The notes under the pieces are model-generated. The model saw nothing but the letters and a program-made list of their open reading frames with translations, searched no databases and was not told the origin of the DNA. Of a stretch of 64,000 bases of DNA, positions 21,480 through 30,398 are shown piece after piece. Every line of letters starts with the position of its first letter. The first letter of the stretch is position 1. This stretch comes from Plecoglossus altivelis (lineage: Eukaryota; Chordata; Actinopteri; Osmeriformes; Plecoglossidae), in the NCBI GenBank assembly GCA_036571765.1, contig BROE01000024.1:4165109-4229108 (forward strand), given 5' to 3'. Position numbers and translations under genes: made by a program.

Positions 21480-24400
21480 GTTGTACAGCTGTATGGTCTT
21501 GCTGCAGTTTTCTGAGTCTGTGCCGGACATATGTATCCTCACTGCCGTTATTAAATCCATCCTCACCGAGAACAACGACATCGTATACGATAGACCTCTG
21601 ATGCGCATGGGTCAGTACATACATCTGTGTTTGTGTGTGTTTTTGTATCATGCAGACAGTGTGTGACACGTTGAGCGTGTTCTCAGTGCTGTGTATGACT
21701 GTGCGTGTGTGTGTTCTTAGTGCTGTGTATGACTGTGCGTGTGTGTGTTCTCAGTGCTGTGTATGACTGTGCGTGTGTGTGTTCTTAGTGCTGTTTATGA
21801 CTGTGCGTGTGTGTGTTCTCAGTGCTGTGTATGACTGTGCGTGTGTGTGTTCTAAGTGCTGTGTATGACTGTGCGTGTGTGTGTTCTCAGTGCTGTGTAT
21901 GACTGTGTGTGTGTGTGTTCTTAGTGCTGTGTATGACTGTGTGTGTGTGTGTGTGTGTGTTCTCAGTGCTGTGTATGACTGTGTGTGTGTGTGTTCTCAG
22001 TGCTGTGTGGCTCCCCTGGTCTGGCTTTGGAGGCGCTGCTGAAGACCAACCTGACCTGGGGCTACACCCCCCTCAGCTACACTCAGACATGCCAGTCACC
22101 CTTCCTACTGTCCTGGTCAGTCACACACGTGCACACACAGAAACACATAATACACACCTCTACACAGTCAATACACACTCTAGCTATATCAACCGGTGAC
22201 CTTGACTGTCTGATAGCACAGGGCTGATGCAACAGTAGAGCAGTGTTGGGTGTGACTGGGCTGGCTAGTGTTGTGTTACTCTAACAGCTAACAGGGCTGG
22301 GCTCAGCCTTTGTGTTAAAAACGAATGTTCTCTCTCGCTGGAGGTCATTGTGTGTCTCTGTTGTTCTCCCCACAGTCAAAAAGGAGAGACTCTTGCTATG
22401 CTCCTGACGGACAGCTGTCCTGGCCCTGATCCTGTTTCACCCAATACCAGCCCACAGCCCACACCCACCCAGCCCAATTTTGAGAATGCTACCACTAGCA
22501 CTGCTCAAGGGACCAGCATATCTACCATGGACATCACCTCCCTGACTCGAGCTAACATAACACAGGCACTCACTGCTTCTGCCAACAGGACTACAAGCAC
22601 CAACTATCCATTCCAATCAAACACAACAGGTTATAGATCAACCTCTACCCCTGACAACACAGCACGTACTCCTGACAACACAAGTTTTACCCCTGGCAAC
22701 ACTACAACTACCCCAGACAACACAAGTTCTACCCCTGGCAACACAACAACTTCCCCTGACAGCACAGGTTCTACTCCTGGCAACACAACAGCTACCCGTA
22801 ACAACACAACAACCACACCTCGCAACACAACACTACAACTACACAGCACACCCTTCACCCCTGACAACTCAACAGTTCCTAAAACCACTCCTGCCACTGG
22901 AAATGTAATCCTCTCCAACACAACTACCCCTGACATCACAACGGATAACTCTGACAACACAACAATCACCCCTAGCAACACAACACTTCACAACTCAACA
23001 ACTATGCCAGACAAAGCAACAGTAAACTACACAATAACAACCCCTGGCAACACAACACTTGAAGCAATTTCTACACCTGACAACACAACACTTTCAAGCA
23101 CAACCTCTAAACCTGACATCACAAACTCCACCGCTGGCAACACAACAGTTATTATTGGCAACACAACACAACACAACACTTCAACCACCCTTCACAACAC
23201 AACTATCCTTGACAGCACAACTTCTAACCCTGACAACACAACAATACATTTAACAACAACCCCAGACAACACAACATATGACAATACAACTTCTACACCT
23301 AGCAACACGACAATCACCCCTAGCAGCATAATACTGCAAAACACCACTTCAACCTTTGGCAACACAACACAATACAACATTACAACTACCCCATACAATA
23401 TACCAGCTACCCCTGGCAACACAACTGCTAGCCCTGACAACACAACAGCTATCCTAGGCAACATAACAATTACCCCAGGCAACACAACGGCTAGCCCTGG
23501 CAATGCTACTATTATTACAGGCAACACAACAGCTAGCCCTAACAACACAACAGCTAACCTTGGCAACACAACGATTACCCCTGTTGACACAACACCACAC
23601 AACACAACTTCTATGCCTGTAAACATAACCAAATACACCAATGTTCCTGATAACACATCAATAGACACAACATCTGCTTTATTCAACACAACACCACGTC
23701 ACTCTACATTTCTCAGCACAACCACAGCCTCTGACAACACAACAGACAAAACAACGACTCCACATAGTGCATCAATTTACAACACAACGTTTTACCCCAG
23801 TAATGCAACAGCAAACTACACGACTGGTACCCCTGGTAATACAATTGATAACGGAAACCACACCTCCACCACCATATCTGCGTCTGACAACAGCTCAGTG
23901 ATAACAACCGCCCTAACCAGCCGAAACACAACGACAGTGACTACTGATGTCAACCCCATCTTCAACCTTAATACAACAGCTAACTTCAATTCCAGCATCA
24001 ACACAACCACAGTCAAGCCTTCAGTATCTCCCACTATTTACAACCCTGTTACGTCCACAGAGGCTGACATCAGCCACAATACAACCAGGCTGACCACTGC
24101 TGTCCCGATCATTAATCCAAACACAACCAGAGACAAAGAAGAAACGACTCGGCCCAGAAATGACTCGGAACCAACCAGATCCTCAACCACACCCATGACA
24201 GACATTACCCCTGCCACCACAGCCAAGCCTCAAAGCACTACAAGCAAGACTCCTCCCACTATTGTCACAGCTCCACCCACCACCGTCTCAACCACGCCCA
24301 CCACAGCCACAGCCACGCCCACCTCAAGCAGTGCAGCGCAGGAACAGGAAGCAGACCAGCTGTCTCAGATGACTCAGGGCCAGCTCAACTCCTCCGAGGT

Positions 24401-25843
24401 CAGAGCACACCACCTACAACAGCTTCTGATGATTTATTACTGGGTTCGATTATTTCTTACAGGTTTTCGATGAGTTACTGTGGGTTTAGGTGATTATTTG
24501 CAGGCTTAGATGATTTATTATTAGGTTTCGATCATTTATTAGAAATGTCTGTTATTTATAATAGGATTATTTATTAATAGTTTAAATAGGCCATTAGCGA
24601 TTGTCAAGAGGACTAAATAATACCATAGTACCAGAACCTTTACTTGTTACAAATAGTTCTAAACTAAAAACGCACTATCACCATCTCCCCCTCGGGTAAC
24701 CGGAGGACTGAAAGTTGTTGGCTGGTTAAACTGTGACCATATTGAAGTGTGTGGAGTCAGCGTACTGGGAGCTGTGTGTGGGGTCTCAGTACTGGGAGCT
24801 GTGTGTGGAGTCACAGTACTGGGAGCTGTGTGTGGGGTCACAGTACTGGGAGCTGTGTGTGGGGTCACAGTACTGGGAGCTGTGTGGGGAGTCAGTAATA
24901 GGAGCTGTGTGTGGGGTCACAGTACTGGGAGCTGTGTGTGGGTTCAGTACTGACAGCTGTGTCTGATGTCTGCAGGTGGAGTTGGTGGTGAACAGGCTGG
25001 AGCAGCTTCTGGAGAGTCCTAGTGTCTCCAAGTCGGTGGGACAGAAGGCCCTCACCGTCGTCAGCAACCTAATGGCTGCCGACCCCGCAGCTCTGTCAGC
25101 TTCTGCTGACAGGTTAGCACGATCGTCTTGAAAACCGACACCTGAACATACACACTTGAACACGTACCCCCCTACACGCTTGAACTCACGCGGTTACACA
25201 ATTGATCACACTCGCATGTGTTCTCAACTCCTTTTCCCCAGGCTGATCAAAGCCGTGGACACCCTGGGGCTGAAGCTGGACTTTGATGGGAACAGCGGGG
25301 TGCTGTTGACTGACTCATTGGCTCTGGCTGTCACCAGAGTGGATGGGACCAGCTTCCAGGGAGCCTCCTTTAGTATCTCCAGCCCTACTAACCTGCAGGT
25401 AACACTGCACCAGCATCACACATCACCTTATACTTGGCGTCCATGATAACCCATGCTCCTTGCATGGGTTCCTCGTTGAGTGCAAGCATGTGCCATCATC
25501 AGTGGTGTCGTTCCCCTGATGTTGAGATGTTTGTGTTTCTATGTGTATGTATGTGTGTGTGTGTTTGTGTGTACACCTGTGTGTGTCGTCCAGGTGAGTG
25601 CAGGTGGGCGGTCCAAGAGGTCGGTGGCTCCTATAGGGTCTGTGTCTCTGCCCTCCTCCCTGACTGAAAGCCTGAGTCCTCAGCAACAGCTTCTGGCTAG
25701 CAGAGTCCAGTTCACATTCTACCAGAACGCCTCTCTCTTCCAGGTACCTCCTCTCCTCTTTCTCTCTGTTTCTCCTGTCTTTACTCTCTCTGTCTTTGCC
25801 TCTCTTTGTCCTCTGTTCCTGTAACCTCTCCTCTTTCTTTCTT

Positions 25844-25894
<51 letters not shown>

Positions 25895-28623
25895 GCCTCT
25901 CCCTCTTTCTGTCTTTCATTTTTCAGTAAGTAAAATGTCTTATTAAATTAGTAAACAGTTAGACTCCCCTCTGTATCCCCCCCCCTCTCTGTGTGTAGGA
26001 CAGAAACATAGGAAAGCAGAAGGTCATCAGTCCTGTTCTGGGCTCCAGTGTGGCCAACCTGTCAATCAGTGGACTGAGAGAAAACGTCTCGTTCACCCTG
26101 AGAAACAAGGACCCCCCTGTGAGTTGTGTGTGTGTGTGTGTGTGGTAGTGAATGCATGTGTGCATGCACTGTATGTGCGTGTATATCTCAGGCTGATGTC
26201 TGATGGGCTGATGTCCTCTTTCCTCAGGGAAACTATACAGCTTCCTGTGTGTTCTGGGACTTCACTCGGAATGGTGAGTGGGCAGGAAGTCAGGTCATGT
26301 CATTTCCTGCCCTGTCCTCCTGGTTGAGCCAGCATGATGACATTTTCCATGTTGTGCTCAGACTTTGCAGGGGGATGGAACTCTGCTGGCTGCGTTCTGG
26401 TCAACATTAGTGATGAAGACACCACCTGTAGCTGCAATCACCTCACCTCCTTTGCTATACTGCTGGTCAGTGTTTGCTCACTAGTGTGAACCTGCATGTA
26501 CTGTCACTTGTACTGCATGCTGTCAGACAGGTATTCTTGTGTGTGTGAGTGTTTATCTGTTTGTGTGGTACCACTGCACAGGACCTGTCTCAACACACGG
26601 GCCAAGGTGTCAGGGACAAGAAGGTGGAGCTCATCCTGACCTTCATCACCTACATTGGCTGTGGGCTGTCAGCCATCTTCCTGTCGGTCACCCTGCTGAC
26701 CTACCTCTCCTTCCAGTAAGGCTGCTCCTCTCTCTCTCTCTCCGTCTCTCTCTCTCACTCACTCGCCCTCTCTCGCTGTCTCTCTCTCTGTTTTTCTCTC
26801 TCTCTCTTTTGCTCTCTCTCTCGCTCTTCATCTCTTTATTTTATGTCCCTGTTATTTCCTGTTTCCTACTCCCTTCCTCCTCTGGATTCTCTCATTCTTC
26901 TATTCATCCTCTTCTTTTATTCTGTATTAGTTTTTCCTCTGTCTCTTCGTGACACACCCACACACACCCACAGACAGACACGCACCTTCTCCGTCCTCTT
27001 TCCATCGTTGGCATGACGACGTCCCAATCATCTTCCCCACAGGAAGTTGCGACGCGACACCCCCTCCAAGATCCTGATCCAGCTGTGTCTGTCCCTCCTC
27101 CTGCTCAACCTGCTCTTTCTATTGGATGGATGGCTCGCTCTCTACCCCGCCACGGGCCTTTGCATCAGCACTGCCTTCTTCCTGCACTACTTCCTGTTGA
27201 CGTCGTTCACCTGGACTGGGCTGGAGGCGCTCCATATGTACCTGAGCATTGTGAGGGTGTTCACACCCTACCTCAGCAGATACATGCTCAAGCTCTCCTT
27301 GCTGGGTTGGGGTGAGGATGGCTGCACAAACTACAAATCCCACAACTGTGCCCATTAACCTGTGACTTTTCAAAATACTTTTTGATACAATGTATTTGTA
27401 CAATGTATTTTTTTCCAGGGCTCCCGGCTGTAGTAGTTGTCGTGGTGATAGCGGTGGACAAGAACAATTATGGTATGGTGACATACGCAGACCAGTCAAC
27501 GGATGACTTGTAAGTTTTGGTGCTGCAACATTCCATCTGTTAGCAGGCTTCTCACAGCAGAGTGGCTTAGGATGGTAACCATCTGTGTGTGTGTGTGTGT
27601 GTGTGTGTGTCTGCATGTGCTTGTGTGTGTTTGTCTCCATCCCAGCTGCTGGATCCGAAACCCCACAGTCTTCTACGTGGGCGTGGTAGCTTACTTCCTG
27701 GTTGTGTTTGTGCTGAGCGTGGTGGTGTTCATTGTTGTGCTGGTGCAGCTGGCGCGGGTCAAGAAGCAGAACCCCCAGAACGTGTCCCCTAACAGGAGTG
27801 TGGTGGCTGACCTGCGTAGCATCGCCGGCCTCATCATCCTGCTGGGCCTCACCTGGGGCTTTGCTCTGTTCGCCTGGGGAAACCTCTACCTGCCCTTCAT
27901 CTTCCTCTTCACTATCTTCAACTCCCTGCAGGGTGAGACACACACACACATGCGTGCACAGGTGCATGCTCATGCTCCATTTACTTAACGGGTGCCAGTA
28001 ATCTAAGTTTTTTTCTTTCTCTTTCTCTCTCTGTACCTCTCCCTCTGTAGGCTTCTTCATCTTTGTGTTCCACTGTGCTGTGAAGGACAGTGTACGTAAA
28101 CAGTGGAGAACCTTCCTCTGCTGTGGGAGGCTTCGATTGGCTGAGAACTCAGGTGTGAACCATTTCATAGACAGGCAGACAGATAAGACAGACAGACAGA
28201 CAGACAGTGAGACATACATTCAGACACTGTAGTAACACCCTCTCTCTTCCACAGACTGGAGCCGCACAGCAACCCACCGTGTCGTTCAGCAGTCTGTAAC
28301 CTCGGCAACCAACGTTCCTCTAAACTCTGCCTCTCGCAGATCCTCCCTCACAAGTGATGCGACCAATGGCAGTGGTGTGTTGAACATATTTATTTCACCC
28401 TTTCCTCATGTCAAAAATAGCTAGATTCACAAAATACGATCTAAACACTGGTGTGTGTGTGTGTGTGTGTGTGCACGGTTTGTCTCCTTCCATCATAGGC
28501 TCTGTGTTTGCTGACAGTGTGATCTCTGAGACGTCCAACAGAGACGTCATTCTGAACGACATCCAAACGCAGGGCCCGCCCACTTCATCAGGCGGCACTT
28601 ACAGAACCGCCCGCTGGATGTGA
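14791..28623 (+). CDS. adgrg4: Adhesion G-protein-coupled receptor, ADGRG4-like (whole spliced gene)
   Basis: I assembled 34 coding exons with consistent phases, giving 2313 residues: 14791-14884, 15144-15469, 15633-15894, 16746-16793, 17088-17177, 17384-18574, 18703-18750, 18840-18913, 19192-19308, 19439-19476, 19637-19761, 20183-20294, 20413-20477, 20619-20669, 20845-20912, 21027-21070, 21165-21207, 21314-21348, 21480-21610, 22001-22115, 22376-24398, 24976-25112, 25242-25398, 25594-25743, 25999-26118, 26228-26273, 26362-26465, 26582-26715, 27043-27311, 27419-27509, 27646-27932, 28051-28152, 28255-28374, 28499-28623. Domain order is signal peptide, pentraxin-like, mucin 1, two Cys-rich modules, mucin 2, GAIN-GPS, seven helices, tail. 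The helices resemble ADGRG2 and ADGRG4. The N-terminal pentraxin-like domain and great length favour ADGRG4, while in humans ADGRG2 shares Xp22 with PTCHD1, so an adgrg2 identity is the main alternative. The donor of exon 9 is the least certain junction. Confidence 0.88.
15144..15894 (+). CDS. adgrg4: adgrg4-like exons 2-3: pentraxin/laminin-G-like domain
   Basis: Exons 15144-15469 and 15633-15894 encode residues 32-227. The strand pattern and motifs fit a pentraxin-like jelly roll: a start with MGYFLGDSKAVLT, QWHRVCLRR in the middle, VDGSLVAER after the intron, then GQVELYMFRVWEDLG and a late WDSRLWGV with a closing Cys. The exon junction falls at SLE|VDGSL in phase 0. In human ADGRG4 an equivalent N-terminal domain is reported to dimerise; whether this one does is unknown. 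Confidence 0.8.
16035..16275 (+). repeat. Intronic ~64-bp tandem repeat (intron 3)
   Basis: About three and a half diverged copies of a unit containing GGATGCATGCTGYCCAT and AGTGTTACAGTAACA lie between the pentraxin exons and exon 4. Intron 3 also holds CA repeats (15900-15950) and a long TG run (about 16590-16645). Confidence 0.75.
16746..17177 (+). CDS. adgrg4: adgrg4-like exons 4-5: linker after the pentraxin domain
   Basis: Exons 16746-16793 and 17088-17177 encode residues 228-273. The second holds a predicted amphipathic helix (SVINALATLLPTLRKQVDMA). Both are 48- and 90-base phase 1-1 exons. No named domain was recognised. Intron 4 (16794-17087) has no other feature apart from an A-rich run near 16915. 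Confidence 0.75.
17384..18574 (+). CDS. adgrg4: adgrg4-like exon 6: mucin-like stalk with 25-residue repeats
   Basis: This single 1191-base exon encodes residues 274-670 and is almost entirely Thr, Ser, Pro and Ala. From about 17600 it is a 75-bp tandem repeat encoding 25-residue units of the type SSTNNLSATTETTPPP followed by STLPP. The unit boundary CCCAGCTCA recurs at 18022, 18097, 18172, 18247 and 18322. It should be densely O-glycosylated and extended. The reading frame is kept because the unit length is a multiple of three. Length probably varies between individuals. Confidence 0.88.
18703..20477 (+). CDS. adgrg4: adgrg4-like exons 7-13: Cys-rich module A
   Basis: Exons 18703-18750, 18840-18913, 19192-19308, 19439-19476, 19637-19761, 20183-20294 and 20413-20477 encode residues about 671-863. 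Landmarks in order are a CNLTQLC pair, AFYWVLIDVEATG, EADILNWV, a MEVTCDKK segment, NCSVLLQLSQPVSVC and a closing Cys cluster. Exon 9 must end in phase 0 to join the next exon without a stop; the donor CAG|GTCCAG at 19308/19309 achieves this but is not a strong consensus. The module is repeated directly downstream as module B. Confidence 0.8.
20619..22435 (+). CDS. adgrg4: adgrg4-like exons 14-20 and start of 21: Cys-rich module B
   Basis: Exons 20619-20669, 20845-20912, 21027-21070, 21165-21207, 21314-21348, 21480-21610, 22001-22115 and the first codons of 22376-24398 encode residues about 864-1045. Order and spacing mirror module A: CNCSSLC, GLYAFSINITN, ASQISTM, VHLECQG, SCMVLLQFSESVPDIC, then LCGSPG to a closing Cys. 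Exon phases match module A (1-1, 1-0, 0-0, 0-2, 2-1, 1-2), except that the exon 9 equivalent is split in two. It joins directly to the Asn-Thr mucin. Confidence 0.8.
21421..21478 (+). repeat. (CT)n polypyrimidine tract at the exon 19 acceptor
   Basis: A nearly pure CT dinucleotide run of about 55 bp serves as the polypyrimidine tract immediately before the acceptor of exon 19 (AG at 21478-21479). Length changes here could affect splicing. Confidence 0.85.
21675..22000 (+). repeat. 34-bp tandem array containing splice-acceptor copies (intron 19)
   Basis: Ten units carry a TTCTCAGTGCTGTG-type core starting near 21681, 21715, 21749, 21783, 21817, 21851, 21885, 21919, 21961 and 21995. Spacing is 34 bp except for one expanded copy. 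The last unit is the genuine acceptor and first bases of exon 20. Upstream units end in TCAG, TTAG or TAAG followed by TGCTGT. Confidence 0.9.
22376..24398 (+). CDS. adgrg4: adgrg4-like exon 21: Asn-Thr mucin stalk
   Basis: This is one 2023-base exon encoding the end of module B and residues up to 1700. After LLTDSCPGPDP it becomes a run of short Asn-Thr units such as TPGNTT, SPDNTT and TPSNTT. By hand I count about 60 N-X-S/T sequons, plus dense Ser/Thr for O-glycans. The last part (from about 24170) is Thr/Pro-rich without Asn, then QLNSSE leads into the GAIN domain. It is likely to form a long, heavily glycosylated spacer. The donor is GTCAGA, in phase 0. Confidence 0.9.
24750..24960 (+). 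repeat. 27-bp minisatellite in intron 21
   Basis: About seven copies of a 27-bp unit with the core GGGAGCTGTGTGTGGRGTCA run up to within about 15 bp of the acceptor of the first GAIN exon. The rest of intron 21 (24399-24750) is AT-rich, with TTATTAGGTTTCGATGATT-like repeats near 24425-24570. Confidence 0.85.
24976..26465 (+). CDS. adgrg4: adgrg4-like exons 22-27: GAIN domain and GPS
   Basis: Exons 24976-25112, 25242-25398, 25594-25743, 25999-26118, 26228-26273 and 26362-26465 encode residues 1701-1938. The helical start VELVVNRLEQLL is followed by the beta-rich part and then a complete GPS. The GPS has CVFWDF, GWNSAGC and CSCNHLTSFAILL, with cleavage expected between Leu1931 and Thr1932. The conserved GPS Trp and Cys residues and the H-L-T triad are present, so self-cleavage should be possible. 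Exon 24 also contains RSKR (25609-25620), a furin-type site inside the domain. The released tether would begin TSFAILLDLS. Confidence 0.92.
26582..28152 (+). CDS. adgrg4: adgrg4-like exons 28-32: seven-transmembrane domain
   Basis: Exons 26582-26715, 27043-27311, 27419-27509, 27646-27932 and 28051-28152 encode residues about 1939-2232. Helix 1 is LILTFITYIGCGLSAIFLSV and helix 2 follows KLRRDTPSKILIQLC. Helix 3 carries the FTWTGLEALHMYL signature. The TM3 Cys (GLCIST) and extracellular loop 2 Cys (DDFCWIR) can form the usual disulfide. Helix 6 has GLTWGFALFAWG and helix 7 FNSLQGFFIFVFHC. This is a complete adhesion-GPCR class B2 core, closest in my memory to ADGRG2 and ADGRG4. Confidence 0.95.
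28255..28623 (+). CDS. adgrg4: adgrg4-like exons 33-34: cytoplasmic tail
   Basis: Exons 28255-28374 and 28499-28623 encode the Ser/Thr-rich tail to residue 2313. It begins DWSRTATHRVVQQS, a segment shared in style with related receptors, has many possible phosphorylation sites and ends TYRTARWM before TGA. The intron between holds a short TG run (28451-28473). Confidence 0.9.
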
Positions 28624-29719
28624 ACATGAGTTACTGAGTGACAGCTGGTCCTGTAGAAATATGACAGTGCTTCCATACCGCCTTACAGTTGCCTGGATTA
28701 CATGGGCACAATGTTTAGTATCTGATGGGGTTGATTCACACACATCTGTTTCTGTCTCTATTGATCATTGGTGTGTTCAGCAACAGATGCCCTTCTTAAA
28801 GAGACAGTATCTTAAAAACATTCTGTGAAAATTGCATTTTGAGATTGAAACACGTTCAGAAAGATGAAGGAAAAATGAACAAAAGTAGTTTTATAGTTTT
28901 ATTTATAGTTTTATACTCGTAAAAGATGTTGACTGCACATTGATAGGTGCGATAAAAATGTTCACTGTTTGTGTCAAGATCAACACAACCATTTCTGATG
29001 GTTTTGTCCTTTAAGTATTATTTACCAATTCAGCCATGTAACCATTTACCTATGTACATAATGTTACATACATATGGATATTTAAATATAGTTTCAGGGA
29101 CTTGTATAATAAACATATTGCACAACGTTTTGCAGTTTTACCAGTATGTATATTAGCAAGATGTTAAGGCATCCCAAGGACTGGATTGTTGACTGGCACG
29201 CAGAGAGTCTCAGAACAGCTTGTCCTAAAATCTGCCCATCTTCAGAACAGACGGTGTAATGTTTCACTGAATGCTTCCGGAATGAGTTTCTAAATCACGC
29301 CTCTGGGTAAAGCTAACTTCAATGCCTCCTCCCATCTCATAACCTTCAGCAAGTTGCCCCACAGCCACTCTCACATTACCCAAACCCTTACAGACAGAGA
29401 GGGGATGGATATCTGTTGACAGGCTGATGAAAGCTAGTTGACAAGCCTCTTACGCTTGCCGGGCAATTCCCCGAAAAACTAGTTTGACACCCTGGAACTG
29501 TAATTAAAGTTCACACGCTTGATGAGGAAAAAGTGGCTCTTACAGTCATGTTGTATTCTCAACAGAGGAGTTGGTTGTGGGAATATTTGGTTGCTGGATG
29601 GGTTTTGCCATGCTATCCAGCAGGTGTCAGTGTTTATCCATGCATCCACAGATCCTCGCCGTGGGGTCCAAACAGGACTTACAGATGCCCAACAGGGGGT
29701 CTCCACAATTATCCTCAAA
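28624..29719 (+). other. adgrg4: 3' untranslated region and downstream flank of the receptor gene
   Basis: AT-rich sequence without coding potential. The first canonical poly(A) signal, AATAAA, is at 29108-29113, about 485 bp after the stop. Beyond about 29150 the DNA is unique-looking intergenic sequence up to the 12-bp array. Confidence 0.7.
29108..29113 (+). terminator. adgrg4: Poly(A) signal AATAAA
   Basis: A canonical hexamer in AT-rich DNA downstream of the receptor stop codon, the best candidate for transcript 3' end formation. Confidence 0.55.
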
Positions 29720-30398
29720 TTTCAGTTGGCGTTTTAGCTGGCGTTTCAGCTAGCGTTTCAGCTGGCGTTTCAGTTGGCGTTTCAGCTAGCGTTTCAGTTG
29801 GCGTTTCAGTTGGCGTTTCAGTTGCTGTTTCAGTTGGCGTTTTAGCTAGCGTTTCAGTTGCTGTTTCAGTTGGCGTTTTAGCTAGCGTTTCAGTTGCTGT
29901 TTCAGTTGGCGTTTTAGCTGGCGTTTCAGTTGGCGTTTCAGTTGGCGTTTCAGTTGGCGTTTCAGTTGGCGTTTCAGCTAGCGTTTCAGCTGGCGTTTCA
30001 GTTGGCGTTTCAGTTGGCGTTTCAGTTGGCGTTTCAGTTGGCGTTTCAGTTGGCGTTTCAGCTAGCGTTTCAGTTGGCGTTTCAGTTGGCGTTTCAGTTG
30101 GCGTTTCAGTTGGCGTTTTAGCTGGCGTTTCAGTTGGCGTTTCAGTTGGCGTTTCAGCTAGCGTTTCAGTTGGCGTTTCAGTTGGCGTTTCAGTTGGCGT
30201 TTCAGCTAGCGTTTCAGTTGGCGTTTCAGCTAGCGTTTCAGTTGCTGTTTCAGTTGGCGTTTCAGCTAGCGTTTCAGTTGGCGTTTCAGCTAGCGTTTCA
30301 GCTAGCGTTTCAGTTGGCGTTTCAGCTAGCGTTTCAGTTGGCGTTTCAGTTGGCGTTACAGCTAGCGTTTCAGCTAGCGATTCAGTTGGCGTTTCAGT
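29720..30398 (+). repeat. 12-bp minisatellite array (GTTTCAGTTGGC)
   Basis: About 56 head-to-tail copies of a 12-bp unit fill some 680 bp. Variation is concentrated in a few positions, giving four common forms: TTGGC, CTAGC, CTGGC and TTGCT after GTTTCAG. Some units have TTTTAG in place of TTTCAG. The period is a multiple of three and the common unit contains no stop on the + strand, so long open frames of VGVSVGVSASVS and AFQL type arise trivially. I do not call it a gene. Confidence 0.95.

Noticed and set aside
22631..22981. Minus-strand Val-rich frames opposite the Asn-Thr mucin exon (also 23192-23689)
   Set aside because: They are antisense shadows of the repeated Asn-Thr codons.
27119..28219. 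A 366-codon minus-strand frame
   Set aside because: It lies antisense over the well-supported seven-helix exons and their introns and matches no family.
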